Shown: piece after piece, positions 35,728-44,099 of the stretch
Position numbering within the stretch: position 1 is the first letter of the stretch
Layout: each line of letters begins with the position of its first letter
Source of the DNA: UBA9619 sp964630665
GTDB taxonomy: Bacteria > Pseudomonadota > Gammaproteobacteria > Arenicellales > UBA868
Assembly (NCBI GenBank): GCA_964630665.1
Contig: CAZVVN010000021.1
Location: forward strand, 1 to 47,088
Reading direction: 5' to 3'
Length of the DNA: 47,088 bases
The notes under the pieces: model-generated
The model's input: only the letters and a program-made list of their open reading frames with translations
Database searches by the model: none
Told to the model about the DNA's origin: nothing
Made by a program: the position numbers and the translations under genes

Positions 35728-35961
35728 ATGAGGCTCCATGTCAAGGTCACGGGGCACCTGGTTGATTATTTTGCAGACAGCGAGACTCTGTTGCCCGACG
35801 GTGCCTCAGTTGAAGAGGCTCTTTCAGGCCTGGGTATACCGTCCGACCAGGTTGGACTGGTTTCGGTGAACGGCGTAGCCGTGAAAAAAGACGTGCGCGG
35901 CTCGCGCTTACTGACTGACGGTGACAGTTTGATGGTGATGGCGCCAATGACCGGGGGATGA
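35728..35961 (+). CDS. MoaD/ThiS-family sulfur carrier-like protein
   Basis: A 77-residue ubiquitin-fold protein ending in the Gly-Gly dipeptide needed for thiocarboxylate formation (MAPMTGG). The beta-grasp pattern is visible: an N-terminal strand pair, a short helix around SVEEALSGLGIP, and the NGVAVKKD turn. MoaD donates sulfur for molybdopterin synthesis. Copies beside AOR genes are common and may serve the tungsten/molybdenum pterin of the neighbour. It lies 18 bases after the AOR gene and 58 before the Mo oxidoreductase, in one transcriptional direction. A ThiS role cannot be excluded but the context favours a MoaD role. Confidence 0.88.
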   Translation: MRLHVKVTGHLVDYFADSETLLPDGASVEEALSGLGIPSDQVGLVSVNGVAVKKDVRGSRLLTDGDSLMVMAPMTGG

Positions 35962-36019
35962 GACCGACCGGAGCGTGACTCGATGTGCCAACGAAGACCA
36001 ATTAGGAAAAACAAAAACC

Positions 36020-38089
36020 TTGAATAACGATATCCACTACAGCGCCTGTCCACACGACTGCCCGTCCACTTGTGCGCTTGAAATCGAACTGATCGACGAG
36101 CAGCGCATCGGGCGGGTCAGGGGCGCGTCGCAGAACACCTACACATCGGGTGTCGTCTGCAGCAAGGTGGCCCGCTACAGCGAGCGGATCCATCATCCCG
36201 ATCGACTGACCCGACCGCTGCGACGCAAAGGAGCCAAGCACAACGTTGAATTTGAACCGCTGAGTTGGGAAAGTGCTCTTGACGTGGTCGCTGAGAACCT
36301 GCTGCGGGCTGAACAGCGCCATGGCTCAGAAACTGTGTGGCCGTACTTTTTTGCCGGCACGATGGGTCTTGTAATGCGCGATGGTATCAATCGGCTGCGT
36401 CATGCAAAACGCTATTCCGGAGAACATCGCACGATCTGCACGACGCCTTCCTTTACCGGATATGTCGCCGGTACCGGACGGTTGGCTGGAGTCGATCCGC
36501 GGGAGATTGCGAAATCAGATCTGGTTGTCCTGTGGGGCACCAACGCGGCCAGCACGCAGGTCAACGTCATGACTCACGTGGCTAAGGCCAGGCGGGAGCG
36601 CGGCGCCGCTCTGATTGTGGTCGATACCTATTGCAACAGTACGGCACGACAGGCTGATTTGTTTGTCTGTGTCAGACCCGGTAGTGACGGGGCGTTGGCG
36701 TGTGGCATCATGCACGTGCTGTTTCGAGATGGCTATGCAAACCGGAACTACCTGACAAGCCATACTGATGATCCCGCCGGCCTTGAGGCCCACCTGCAAG
36801 ACAAGACGCCCCAGTGGGCTTCAAAAGTCAGCGGTGTTCCAGTGGAGACGATCGAAAAACTGGCTTTAATGATCGGCCAGACACCAAGATCGTTCTTTCG
36901 TCTGGGGTATGGATTTGCCCGACAGAGAAATGGTGCATTCAACATGCATGCGGTACTGTCCATTTCTGCAGTTACCGGGTGCTGGCTCAATGAGGGTGGT
37001 GGTGCATTACACAACAATGGCGATATCTATCACTGGGATAGGACATTGATCGAAGGGCTGGACGTTTGTGACTCCGACATTCGGGTGCTCGATCAGTCCA
37101 GAATCGGTGCTGTATTGATGAATGATCAGCAGGCTATCGGAGATGGCCCGCCGGTGACTGCGTTGTTCATACAGAACACCAATCCCATGTCGGTAGCCCC
37201 AGACTTGAACAGAGTGCACGCTGGATTTTCCCGGCCTGATCTGTTTGTTTGTGTTCACGAGCAATTCATGACCGAAACCGCCCGGGCTGCCGACATCGTG
37301 TTGCCGGCCACGATGTTTCTTGAACATGACGATGTATACCAGGGCGGTGGCCACCAGCACATTCTGCTGGGGCCGAAGATTATTGAGGCGCCGGGCGAGT
37401 GCCGCTCGAATCACGATCTGATTTGTGAACTTGCTGGACGCCTGGGCGCCGAACATCCAGGATTTTCAATGACCGCCCGGGAGATCATAGATTGGACTCT
37501 GCAAGCCTCCGGTTGGGGCGACCTTGAGAATCTAGAGGAGGTTCGATGGATAGACTGTCAACCTGACTTCAGGACGTCCCATTATGTCGATGGGTTTGGT
37601 CACGCAGATGGAAAATTTCGCTTTTCGCCGGACTGGTCCTCTCTTGAGCCCCAGGGCTTTGGCCCGCAAGGCCTAGTCATGCCGGTTTTTCCTGATCATT
37701 GCGACGCAATTGAAGAATCGACTCCCGAGATGCCTTTCAGGCTTGTCACGGCGCCCAGTCGCCACTACCTGAATTCATCGTTCAACGAAACACCCACCTC
37801 AATCCGAAGGGAGAAACACCCCAGTGTCATGGTCCATCCTGAAGATGCCGGAGCACTTGGTGTGAAAGACGGACAGGAGGTGACTTTGGGTAATGACCGC
37901 GGAACACTGCCAATACGGGTGCAGACGTTCGATGGTCTGCAGCGTGGGGTGGTGATCGTAGAAAGTATCTGGCCGAACGAGGCGTTTACAGGGGGCAAGG
38001 GCATCAATGTATTGACCGGTGCCGACCCGGTAGCGCCAGTGGGAGGTGCAGCGTTCCATGACAATCGGGTCTGGATTCGGTCACGTTGA
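36020..38089 (+). CDS. molybdopterin oxidoreductase, DMSO-reductase superfamily
   Basis: A 689-residue enzyme with an N-terminal 4Fe-4S site formed by Cys10, Cys14, Cys18 and Cys47 (SACPHDCPSTC, then GVVCSK). Molybdopterin-binding blocks follow: VVLWGTNAASTQVN, then LFIQNTNPMSVAPD and a C-terminal molydop-binding domain beginning near SRHYLNSSFNET and ending in GAAFHDNRVWIRSR. No Tat signal is visible, so it is likely cytoplasmic. The family covers formate dehydrogenases, thiosulfate reductases and hydratases; the reaction is unknown. TTG at 36020 places the CPHDC motif at the usual distance; GTG 35975 has its Shine-Dalgarno only one base away and is less likely. It ends the polyferredoxin-AOR-MoaD run. 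Confidence 0.9.
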   Translation: MNNDIHYSACPHDCPSTCALEIELIDEQRIGRVRGASQNTYTSGVVCSKVARYSERIHHPDRLTRPLRRKGAKHNVEFEPLSWESALDVVAENLLRAEQRHGSETVWPYFFAGTMGLVMRDGINRLRHAKRYSGEHRTICTTPSFTGYVAGTGRLAGVDPREIAKSDLVVLWGTNAASTQVNVMTHVAKARRERGAALIVVDTYCNSTARQADLFVCVRPGSDGALACGIMHVLFRDGYANRNYLTSHTDDPAGLEAHLQDKTPQWASKVSGVPVETIEKLALMIGQTPRSFFRLGYGFARQRNGAFNMHAVLSISAVTGCWLNEGGGALHNNGDIYHWDRTLIEGLDVCDSDIRVLDQSRIGAVLMNDQQAIGDGPPVTALFIQNTNPMSVAPDLNRVHAGFSRPDLFVCVHEQFMTETARAADIVLPATMFLEHDDVYQGGGHQHILLGPKIIEAPGECRSNHDLICELAGRLGAEHPGFSMTAREIIDWTLQASGWGDLENLEEVRWIDCQPDFRTSHYVDGFGHADGKFRFSPDWSSLEPQGFGPQGLVMPVFPDHCDAIEESTPEMPFRLVTAPSRHYLNSSFNETPTSIRREKHPSVMVHPEDAGALGVKDGQEVTLGNDRGTLPIRVQTFDGLQRGVVIVESIWPNEAFTGGKGINVLTGADPVAPVGGAAFHDNRVWIRSR

Positions 38090-38117
38090 GTCTTAGGGAT
38101 ATCCAATAAAGGAGAAC

Positions 38118-38846
38118 ATGATGGGCACGAGCAGCGAGACATTGAGTTATTCCACCGACGGTCAGACACACAAGGGTTACCTGGCATTCGATGATGAGGC
38201 TGGCCCGAGACCCGGTGTGATTGTCATACACGAGTGGTGGGGATTGGACGACTACATTCGCGAACGCACTGACATGTTGGCAGAACTGGGCTATACCGCG
38301 CTCGCCCTGGATATGTACGGGGACGGTAAGACAGGAAAGGATCCAGACGAGGCCGGGGCCCTGATGAACGGAGTGCTAGGAGACATGGAGACCGGTACGA
38401 CCCGGCTGAAATCAGGTTATGAAGCATTGGCCGGTCATTCAGCCGCGGATTCTGGCCGGATTGCGGCGATCGGATACTGTTTCGGCGGTGCGATGGTGTT
38501 GCACATGGCGCGTATCGGAATGCCGTTAAAAGCAGTCGTCAGTTTTCATGGTGCGCTGGGTTCTTTTCACACCCCCAAACCGGGTGAAGTCAAGTCCAGC
38601 ATTCTTGTCTGCCACGGTGCTGCAGACAGTCTGGTGCCTGACGACGATGTGACGGCTTTTAAAGCTGAAATGGAAGGCGCCCAGGCCGAATATAACTTCG
38701 AGGCATACGAAGGAGCCTTACACGGCTTTAGTAATAAGGAGGCGACTGCAAGAGGCGAGGCCTATGGATTGCCACTCGGCTACGACGAGAAGGCCGACGG
38801 GCAATCCTGGGCGTCAATGCGAACGCTTTTTGACGCTGTATTGTGA
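38118..38846 (+). CDS. dienelactone hydrolase family protein
   Basis: A 242-residue alpha/beta hydrolase of the dienelactone hydrolase family. The nucleophile elbow GYCFGG places Cys121 in the family's catalytic position. An Asp in HGAADSLVPDDD and a His in GALHGFSN complete the expected triad. VIVIHEWWGLDDYIRERTDMLAELGY is the typical N-terminal block. It is soluble with no signal peptide. AAAGGAGAAC precedes a double ATG (38118/38121), and the gene follows the Mo oxidoreductase by 28 bases, suggesting the same operon. Family members act on dienelactones, carboxymethylenebutenolide and other esters, so it may serve aromatic-ring catabolism alongside the Rieske oxygenase (inference). Confidence 0.93.
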   Translation: MMGTSSETLSYSTDGQTHKGYLAFDDEAGPRPGVIVIHEWWGLDDYIRERTDMLAELGYTALALDMYGDGKTGKDPDEAGALMNGVLGDMETGTTRLKSGYEALAGHSAADSGRIAAIGYCFGGAMVLHMARIGMPLKAVVSFHGALGSFHTPKPGEVKSSILVCHGAADSLVPDDDVTAFKAEMEGAQAEYNFEAYEGALHGFSNKEATARGEAYGLPLGYDEKADGQSWASMRTLFDAVL

Positions 38847-38931
38847 GCTACCCACGGCCAGGAACAGAACGGGGCGCTATGGATCGATGGCCGATATCGA
38901 TGTGCTGGTCCGAGTGCTGATGTTAAGACTT

Positions 38932-38951
38932 ACTGACACGTAGCCGTCAGT
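38932..38951. terminator. inverted repeat between convergent genes, possible terminator
   Basis: ACTGAC at 38932-38937 and GTCAGT at 38946-38951 form a 6-base stem with an 8-base loop in the 130-base gap between the convergent hydrolase and MFS genes. No strong U-run follows on either strand, so this is a weak call. Confidence 0.25.
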
Positions 38952-38976
38952 CGCTTTGCCTCGGTCGGCATCGAAA

Positions 38977-40218
38977 TTAACGAACGAGTCCAGGGTTCCT
39001 TTTCATTTGCCAGTATCTGAGTGTCAGAAAACCAACGATCACAAGATTACACAGATTGAATGCGGCGCCGGTCAGAAAAGCCAGGCTGTAGTGGCCCGCC
39101 ACATCAAAAATACGTCCACCGAGCCAGCCACCCAGGGCCATGCCGATGGTGCCAAAAAAGAGAACTATACCGACCCGCAGGGTGATGCCTTTCAAAGGTA
39201 GCATGTGGCGCATGATGATCGTGTAAGCTGGCACGATGCCCCCATAGGCCACTCCGAAGAAAGCGCCTATGACATACATCGCGGAGATGTTATCGGTGAG
39301 GGAGAAACAAAAGACCATAATGGCCTGCAGCGCGGAGGCGATAAGCAGAGTAAGCAGTCCGCCAATCTGATCGGACACCCAGCCCCAGGTGATTCGACTG
39401 AAGATAGAACAAGACAGGGCAATCGCGATGATCTCAGCGCCTCGGACCCTTGAATAACCAAGGTCAGTCACGTGGGACACCAAATGGACGATGGGCATGG
39501 CCATGGACACGCAGCAACAGACAATGGCGGCGGATAGAAGTGTGACCAGCACGGTTGTAGGGACCGGGAAGTTTCCGGCGGAGCCAACTAGACCATTGGC
39601 TGATGGTTGGTCAGAGTGCCTTGCGGGCGGTTTTCGTCGCAAGGCGAGTGTGAACGGCAGCAGGCAAACCAGGAAAACGGCGTAATACAGGAAGCTCGCC
39701 CGCCAGCCAATGCGTTCAGTTACATAGGTAAAAAGTGGAATCCACAGTGTGCCGGCGAGTGACTGGCCTGTGGCGACAATGCCAACCGCGAGTCCCCGTC
39801 GAATGTCAAACCAGTGAGTAATGTTGGTCAGTAGAGGGACGAAGAAAGCCGAATTACCCAGCAGTCCGAAAAATACACCGTGCGCCATCAGGAACATAAA
39901 TATGCCCTGGCTGGTGCCCGCCAACACCGAGCCGATGGCGGACATGATGATGCCAAAGGCTACCGGAATTGCGATACCCACACGATCAGACCACCAGCCC
40001 ATGAATATGCCGCCGACGCCCATGCCGAGGAAAAGAACCGAGTACCCGAGCGACGCATAAGCTCGAGGCCAGCCAAACTCTATCGAAATCGTCTTCAGTG
40101 AAACGATAGTGATGTAGTAACCGGAGCCACAGAAGGCGATCACGGCAAAAGAAAACAAGACCACCACCCAACCGTAGGCTGTCTCGCTGCTGCCGGCCGC
40201 GTTGGCTGGTTTTTTCAA
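38977..40218 (-). CDS. MFS transporter, monocarboxylate/oxalate-formate type
   Basis: A 413-residue twelve-helix inner-membrane carrier. The N-terminal helix GWVVVLFSFAVIAFCGSGYY, GWWSDRVGIAIPVAF (motif A) and a helix-5 stretch around GIVATGQSLAGTLW resemble the OFA/monocarboxylate porter families, which move small organic acids. A charged central linker (RRKPPARHSDQPSANG) separates the two six-helix bundles. The start is TTG at 40218 (MKKPANAAGSSETAYGW) without a clear Shine-Dalgarno, so it could lie a few codons later. It stands alone, convergent with the dienelactone-hydrolase-like gene and divergent from the phosphatase. Confidence 0.9.
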   Translation of the reverse strand: MKKPANAAGSSETAYGWVVVLFSFAVIAFCGSGYYITIVSLKTISIEFGWPRAYASLGYSVLFLGMGVGGIFMGWWSDRVGIAIPVAFGIIMSAIGSVLAGTSQGIFMFLMAHGVFFGLLGNSAFFVPLLTNITHWFDIRRGLAVGIVATGQSLAGTLWIPLFTYVTERIGWRASFLYYAVFLVCLLPFTLALRRKPPARHSDQPSANGLVGSAGNFPVPTTVLVTLLSAAIVCCCVSMAMPIVHLVSHVTDLGYSRVRGAEIIAIALSCSIFSRITWGWVSDQIGGLLTLLIASALQAIMVFCFSLTDNISAMYVIGAFFGVAYGGIVPAYTIIMRHMLPLKGITLRVGIVLFFGTIGMALGGWLGGRIFDVAGHYSLAFLTGAAFNLCNLVIVGFLTLRYWQMKRNPGLVR

Positions 40219-40504
40219 TGTGCTGCTCGGTCCAGAAGTATTGGTCCTGGCCTACGGAACCCGGTGATAGTTCTACCGGAAAGCCACGGGGCTCTCGGGT
40301 ACAATGGCGGTGCCACCGGCGTACAGGTCGGGCCAGGTGATGGAGCGTCCTGCTGAGAGGTCGGATGCGCACAGCCGGCGGCGGGTCCATGATAACAGAG
40401 TCGTTGGGCATGACGAATGCCTGGAGGCTCCAGTTCAGATTGCGTGGTTTCTTGCCGAAGGATTGGTCAGTTATTAACCTCAGGAGCGGGTCCTCGGAGT
40501 CGAG
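40219..40504. other. 286-base divergent intergenic region, no feature recognised
   Basis: This is the largest gap without a gene. It separates the divergent MFS and phosphatase genes and must hold their promoters, but I saw no convincing -35/-10 pair, no terminator and no conserved small reading frame. Confidence 0.4.
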
Positions 40505-41287
40505 ATGGATAGTGAAACGCAGAATTTGATTGACTTCGCCCAACTGCTCGCTGACGCAGGACGGGAGATCTGTCTTGAGGCTATGGCCGGCGAACGAGTG
40601 GTTACTTTCAAACCCGACACCAGCATGGTCACGGAAACAGACCTTGCGATTGAGAGCCGATTGCGTGAGATGATCGAAAAGGAGTTTCCCGGCCACGGAA
40701 TTTTCGGAGAGGAATTCGGCAATCGTGACACAGACGCTTCCCACGTTTGGGTGCTTGACCCGATCGACGGGACCACGGCGTTCATTGCGGGTATTCCGGT
40801 CTACGGTACCCTGATCGGTTTGGCCCGCGGTGGCCGGCCCCACATCGGTGTGATCGATCACCCCGCCTCTAATGATCGCTGGATCGGAGTCAGTGGAGAG
40901 ATGGCGATGATGAATGGAAGCCCTGTCCGGACCCGACAAGTGGCAACGCTGGAAAGAGCCTTTATGACCTGCAGCAATCCGGACTTCTTCGACCCCAGAG
41001 AGTTCGAGCGCTTTAGAGCTGTGTGGGATCGAGTTCAGTACACGCAATATGGTGGAAGTTGTTACGCTTACGGGGCATTGGCGTCGGGCCGCACGGATAT
41101 TGCGATTGACGCCAAAATGGATCCCGTCGATGTGTTCGCCTGTGCCGCCGTGATTGAAGGGGCGGGTGGCAGGATGACTGACTGGGGCGGCAAGCCGGTC
41201 ACTTTAGAGTGGTCCGGCCAGATCCTGGCGTCGGCAAACGAGGGTCTTCATGGGTCGGTTGTGGATGTGCTGGGGTTGCGGGAATGA
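40505..41287 (+). CDS. inositol monophosphatase family phosphatase
   Basis: A 260-residue Mg-dependent phosphatase. The metal sites are visible: Glu69/Glu70 in IFGEEFG, Asp85 and Asp88 in LDPIDGTTAF, and Asp206/Asp209 in DPVD. Branch members dephosphorylate inositol phosphates, histidinol phosphate or 3'-phosphoadenosine phosphate. FEERF-type substrate loops are not informative here, so it may be histidinol phosphatase (HisN type) or a SuhB-like enzyme. ATG at 40505 follows GGAG by about 8 bases. It lies directly upstream of the first aapJ copy but is separated from it by a promoter-like region. Confidence 0.93.
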   Translation: MDSETQNLIDFAQLLADAGREICLEAMAGERVVTFKPDTSMVTETDLAIESRLREMIEKEFPGHGIFGEEFGNRDTDASHVWVLDPIDGTTAFIAGIPVYGTLIGLARGGRPHIGVIDHPASNDRWIGVSGEMAMMNGSPVRTRQVATLERAFMTCSNPDFFDPREFERFRAVWDRVQYTQYGGSCYAYGALASGRTDIAIDAKMDPVDVFACAAVIEGAGGRMTDWGGKPVTLEWSGQILASANEGLHGSVVDVLGLRE

Positions 41288-41355
41288 GGCGGTGCCCGCG
41301 GATATTGGCTTTGGTGGGCACATTTGCCTGTAGTACCGGGTCACATTCAACGTGC

Positions 41356-41361
41356 TACAAT
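41356..41361 (+). promoter_or_regulatory. candidate -10 element of aapJ, copy 1
   Basis: TACAAT at 41356-41361 fits a sigma70 -10 element. No good -35 hexamer sits at 16-18 bases upstream (GTACCG/TACCGG), so an activator may be required. The same element recurs at 42923-42928. Confidence 0.35.
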
Positions 41362-41375
41362 TTCCGGGCAGCATC

Positions 41376-41396
41376 AAGTAATGTAATATATTACTT
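41376..41396 (+). promoter_or_regulatory. inverted repeat in the aapJ leader, copy 1
   Basis: AAGTAAT (41376-41382) and ATTACTT (41390-41396) form a perfect 7-base inverted repeat with a 7-base centre, just downstream of the candidate -10 element and about 34 bases before the start codon. Its AT-rich symmetry fits a regulator-binding site or a leader hairpin. Confidence 0.4.
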
Positions 41397-41429
41397 CTTT
41401 AAACAATTGAAACCCGGGAGGTTTTGGTA

Positions 41430-42470
41430 ATGAAAGTAATGAAGCTACTCGCCGCTGCGGCGGTGATGACGGGTGTGGCGTTTGCAGGGTCGTCGACTGC
41501 ACTGGCCGAAAGCACTCTGGATATTGTGAAGAAGCGGGGCCACTTGCGTTGTCAGGTTGGTCAGCCTTCGCCTGGATTTTACAATCTGGATAAGGATGGC
41601 AACTGGTACGGCAGTGATGTCGCGGTCTGTCGGGCGATTGCGGCGGCGGTTTTTGGTGATGCCGGCAAGGTAGAGTTCCAGTCGGTCTCTACACCGCAGC
41701 GTTTTACGGCCATGGCCAATGGTGAGTCCGATGTATTGTCGCGCACCACGACCTGGACGTTGTTGAGAGATACCCAGTTGGGTCTGGATTTTACGACGGT
41801 CAACTTCTATGACGGCCAGGGTTTTATGGTCCGCAAAGATTCTGGTATCAAGAGTGCTCTTGAGCTTCAGGGTGCAACGGTATGTGTAGCGACCGGTACG
41901 ACCACCGAACTGAACCTGGCTGACTACAGCCGGGCCAACAATCTCAACATAGAGCCGGTCACTTTTGAAGACAAGAACGTACGAAACGAGACGTTCTACA
42001 AGGGTGGGTGTGATTCGGTCACAAACGATAAGTCTGGTTTGGCTTCTACTAAGGCTGAGTTTCCGGATCCCGAGAATTTTATGATTCTTCCCGAGACGAT
42101 CTCAAAAGAGCCTCTGGGGCCGGTTGTCCGTCAGGGTGACTCGAACTGGAACGACATTGTGATGTGGACGGTGTTTGCACTGGTAGCAGCTGAGGAACTT
42201 GGATTGGATTCTGGTAATGTAGCGAGTGTTAGATCTTCGACCACCAATGCCGAAGTCAAGCGTATGCTGGGTGTTGAAGGCAATCTGCATGAAGGCTTAG
42301 GGCTGAGCAAAGATTGGGCCTTTGACATTGTCAGCCAGGTTGGAAACTACGCTGAAGTTTACGAAGCCTACATGGGTGGTGGAGAACTCGGAATAGGTAT
42401 CGGCAGGGCCGGTTCTCAGAACGCACTCTGGACTCAGGGTGGTCTGATGTATTCGCCGCCTTTCCGTTGA
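41430..42470 (+). CDS. aapJ: general L-amino acid ABC transporter binding protein, copy 1
   Basis: A 346-residue periplasmic binding protein of the AapJ/BztA family that captures L-amino acids for an AapQMP-type importer. The signal peptide MKVMKLLAAAAVMTGVAFAG ends near ALA at residue 26. Mature-domain features include LDIVKKRGHLRCQVGQPSPG, then GSDVAVCRAIAAAVFGDA and LLRDTQLGLDFTTVNFYDGQ, all characteristic of AapJ. ATG 41430 follows GGGAGG by 8 bases; the upstream TTG (41424) is too close to it. The gene has its own terminator, so this copy is a monocistronic unit cut off from the permease genes. The encoded protein is identical to that of copy 2. Confidence 0.96.
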   Translation: MKVMKLLAAAAVMTGVAFAGSSTALAESTLDIVKKRGHLRCQVGQPSPGFYNLDKDGNWYGSDVAVCRAIAAAVFGDAGKVEFQSVSTPQRFTAMANGESDVLSRTTTWTLLRDTQLGLDFTTVNFYDGQGFMVRKDSGIKSALELQGATVCVATGTTTELNLADYSRANNLNIEPVTFEDKNVRNETFYKGGCDSVTNDKSGLASTKAEFPDPENFMILPETISKEPLGPVVRQGDSNWNDIVMWTVFALVAAEELGLDSGNVASVRSSTTNAEVKRMLGVEGNLHEGLGLSKDWAFDIVSQVGNYAEVYEAYMGGGELGIGIGRAGSQNALWTQGGLMYSPPFR

Positions 42471-42500
42471 TCGGTAGTCGTTATAACTAAGCGGTAAAAC

Positions 42501-42532
42501 AAAGGGCATGCGCGATCAGCGCATGCCCTTTT
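42501..42532 (+). terminator. rho-independent terminator after aapJ, copy 1
   Basis: AAAGGGCATGCGC at 42501-42513 pairs perfectly with GCGCATGCCCTTT at 42519-42531 around a 5-base loop, followed by a short T-run. The stem is long and GC-rich, so it should stop most transcripts. Confidence 0.9.
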
Positions 42533-42553
42533 GCTCGTCTGGGATAACCACGG

Positions 42554-42766
42554 ATGGCCTATCTTTTTGTTGTATTTCTTTTCATCGATGATGTCTGGGT
42601 GAAAGGTGACGATTTGGAAGGGTGGGCGTCCATGCCTTATGAAACCCTGGAATCCTGCCAGCGAGGGGTAGAACGAGCCAAGAAGATTCAAGAAGATCTT
42701 CTGCTTTTCAACCCCAAAGCCCATCCCAAGCGGTTCGAATGCCACCGGATTGAAGAGCATGAATGA
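42554..42766 (+). CDS. small hypothetical protein between the two aapJ copies
   Basis: A 70-residue protein of unknown function. It has a hydrophobic start (MAYLFVVFLFIDDVWVKGDD) too short and acidic to be a clear membrane helix, then SMPYETLESCQRGVERAKKIQ, likely helical, and a tail with a second Cys (KRFECHRIEEHE). No Shine-Dalgarno stands out before ATG 42554. The gene begins 21 bases after the strong aapJ terminator, so it would depend on read-through or its own promoter. Codon-level organisation looks protein-like, but no domain is recognised. The layout (aromatic N-terminus, central E-x2-C helix) recalls small conserved hypothetical proteins of marine bacteria. Confidence 0.6.
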   Translation: MAYLFVVFLFIDDVWVKGDDLEGWASMPYETLESCQRGVERAKKIQEDLLLFNPKAHPKRFECHRIEEHE

Positions 42767-42922
42767 ACTGTCTAGATATCGCGATGTGCCCGCGGCACAT
42801 TGTAATTTCATCACCACCAATGTCGACTTCGGAGCGGTGATGGCCTAGGGTTTTAATAGCCCGTGTCACTGATTCCTTTTATATAGAGATTTCCTTGTAG
42901 TACCGGGTCACATTCAACGTGC

Positions 42923-42928
42923 TACAAT
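42923..42928 (+). promoter_or_regulatory. candidate -10 element of aapJ, copy 2
   Basis: TACAAT, in the same context as the copy-1 element at 41356 because it lies in the direct repeat. The sequence 5' of the repeat differs from copy 1 (AT-rich TTTTATATAGAG here), so upstream activator sites could differ. Confidence 0.35.
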
Positions 42929-42942
42929 TTCCGGGCAGCATC

Positions 42943-42963
42943 AAGTAATGTAATATATTACTT
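42943..42963 (+). promoter_or_regulatory. inverted repeat in the aapJ leader, copy 2
   Basis: Same 7-base inverted repeat as at 41376-41396 (AAGTAAT, 7-base centre, ATTACTT), preserved in the duplicate. Confidence 0.4.
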
Positions 42964-42996
42964 CTTTAAACAATTGAAACCCGGGAGGTTTTGGTA

Positions 42997-44037
42997 ATGA
43001 AAGTAATGAAGCTACTCGCCGCTGCGGCGGTGATGACGGGTGTGGCGTTTGCAGGGTCGTCGACTGCACTGGCCGAAAGCACTCTGGATATTGTGAAGAA
43101 GCGGGGCCACTTGCGTTGTCAGGTTGGTCAGCCTTCGCCTGGATTTTACAATCTGGATAAGGATGGCAACTGGTACGGCAGTGATGTCGCGGTCTGTCGG
43201 GCGATTGCGGCGGCGGTTTTTGGTGATGCCGGCAAGGTAGAGTTCCAGTCGGTCTCTACACCGCAGCGTTTTACGGCCATGGCCAATGGTGAGTCCGATG
43301 TATTGTCGCGCACCACGACCTGGACGTTGTTGAGAGATACCCAGTTGGGTCTGGATTTTACGACGGTCAACTTCTATGACGGCCAGGGTTTTATGGTCCG
43401 CAAAGATTCTGGTATCAAGAGTGCTCTTGAGCTTCAGGGTGCAACGGTATGTGTAGCGACCGGTACGACCACCGAACTGAACCTGGCTGACTACAGCCGG
43501 GCCAACAATCTCAACATAGAGCCGGTCACTTTTGAAGACAAGAACGTACGAAACGAGACGTTCTACAAGGGTGGGTGTGATTCGGTCACAAACGATAAGT
43601 CTGGTTTGGCTTCTACTAAGGCTGAGTTTCCGGATCCCGAGAATTTTATGATTCTTCCCGAGACGATCTCAAAAGAGCCTCTGGGGCCGGTTGTCCGTCA
43701 GGGTGACTCGAACTGGAACGACATTGTGATGTGGACGGTGTTTGCACTGGTAGCAGCTGAGGAACTTGGATTGGATTCTGGTAATGTAGCGAGTGTTAGA
43801 TCTTCGACCACCAATGCCGAAGTCAAGCGTATGCTGGGTGTTGAAGGCAATCTGCATGAAGGCTTAGGGCTGAGCAAAGATTGGGCCTTTGACATTGTCA
43901 GCCAGGTTGGAAACTACGCTGAAGTTTACGAAGCCTACATGGGTGGTGGAGAACTCGGAATAGGTATCGGCAGGGCCGGTTCTCAGAACGCACTCTGGAC
44001 TCAGGGTGGTCTGATGTATTCGCCGCCTTTCCGTTGA
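42997..44037 (+). CDS. aapJ: general L-amino acid ABC transporter binding protein, copy 2
   Basis: Same 346-residue product as copy 1, residue for residue. This copy is immediately upstream of aapQ-aapM-aapP and is the one in the standard aapJQMP order. The strong terminator between it and aapQ should make the binding protein far more abundant than the membrane components, a usual pattern for ABC importers. Two identical genes would raise the dose of binding protein further, useful for scavenging amino acids at low concentration (inference). The start is ATG 42997 with GGGAGG 8 bases upstream. Confidence 0.96.
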   Translation: MKVMKLLAAAAVMTGVAFAGSSTALAESTLDIVKKRGHLRCQVGQPSPGFYNLDKDGNWYGSDVAVCRAIAAAVFGDAGKVEFQSVSTPQRFTAMANGESDVLSRTTTWTLLRDTQLGLDFTTVNFYDGQGFMVRKDSGIKSALELQGATVCVATGTTTELNLADYSRANNLNIEPVTFEDKNVRNETFYKGGCDSVTNDKSGLASTKAEFPDPENFMILPETISKEPLGPVVRQGDSNWNDIVMWTVFALVAAEELGLDSGNVASVRSSTTNAEVKRMLGVEGNLHEGLGLSKDWAFDIVSQVGNYAEVYEAYMGGGELGIGIGRAGSQNALWTQGGLMYSPPFR

Positions 44038-44067
44038 TCGGTAGTCGTTATAACTAAGCGGTAAAAC

Positions 44068-44099
44068 AAAGGGCATGCGCGATCAGCGCATGCCCTTTT
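44068..44099 (+). terminator. rho-independent terminator/attenuator between aapJ and aapQ
   Basis: Identical hairpin to that at 42501-42532. Its right arm ends 14 bases before the aapQ start, so partial read-through probably supplies the permease mRNA. Confidence 0.88.

Larger units (their letters stand above)
41329..42535 (+). repeat. 1207-base direct repeat, copy 1
   Basis: This segment recurs at 42896-44102 with an offset of 1567 bases. Every stretch I compared was identical, the encoded proteins are identical, and so are the products of the overlapping antisense frames. It covers the whole aapJ unit: leader with candidate promoter and inverted repeat, coding region, and rho-independent terminator. 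Identity starts at TGTAG and ends at TTTTGCT. It indicates a very recent duplication, gene conversion, or an assembly artefact. Confidence 0.93.

Noticed and set aside
39986..41047. 353-codon open frame on the minus strand
   Set aside because: Overlaps both the MFS and phosphatase genes, which have clear motifs; its sequence shows no domain and is a shadow of these genes.
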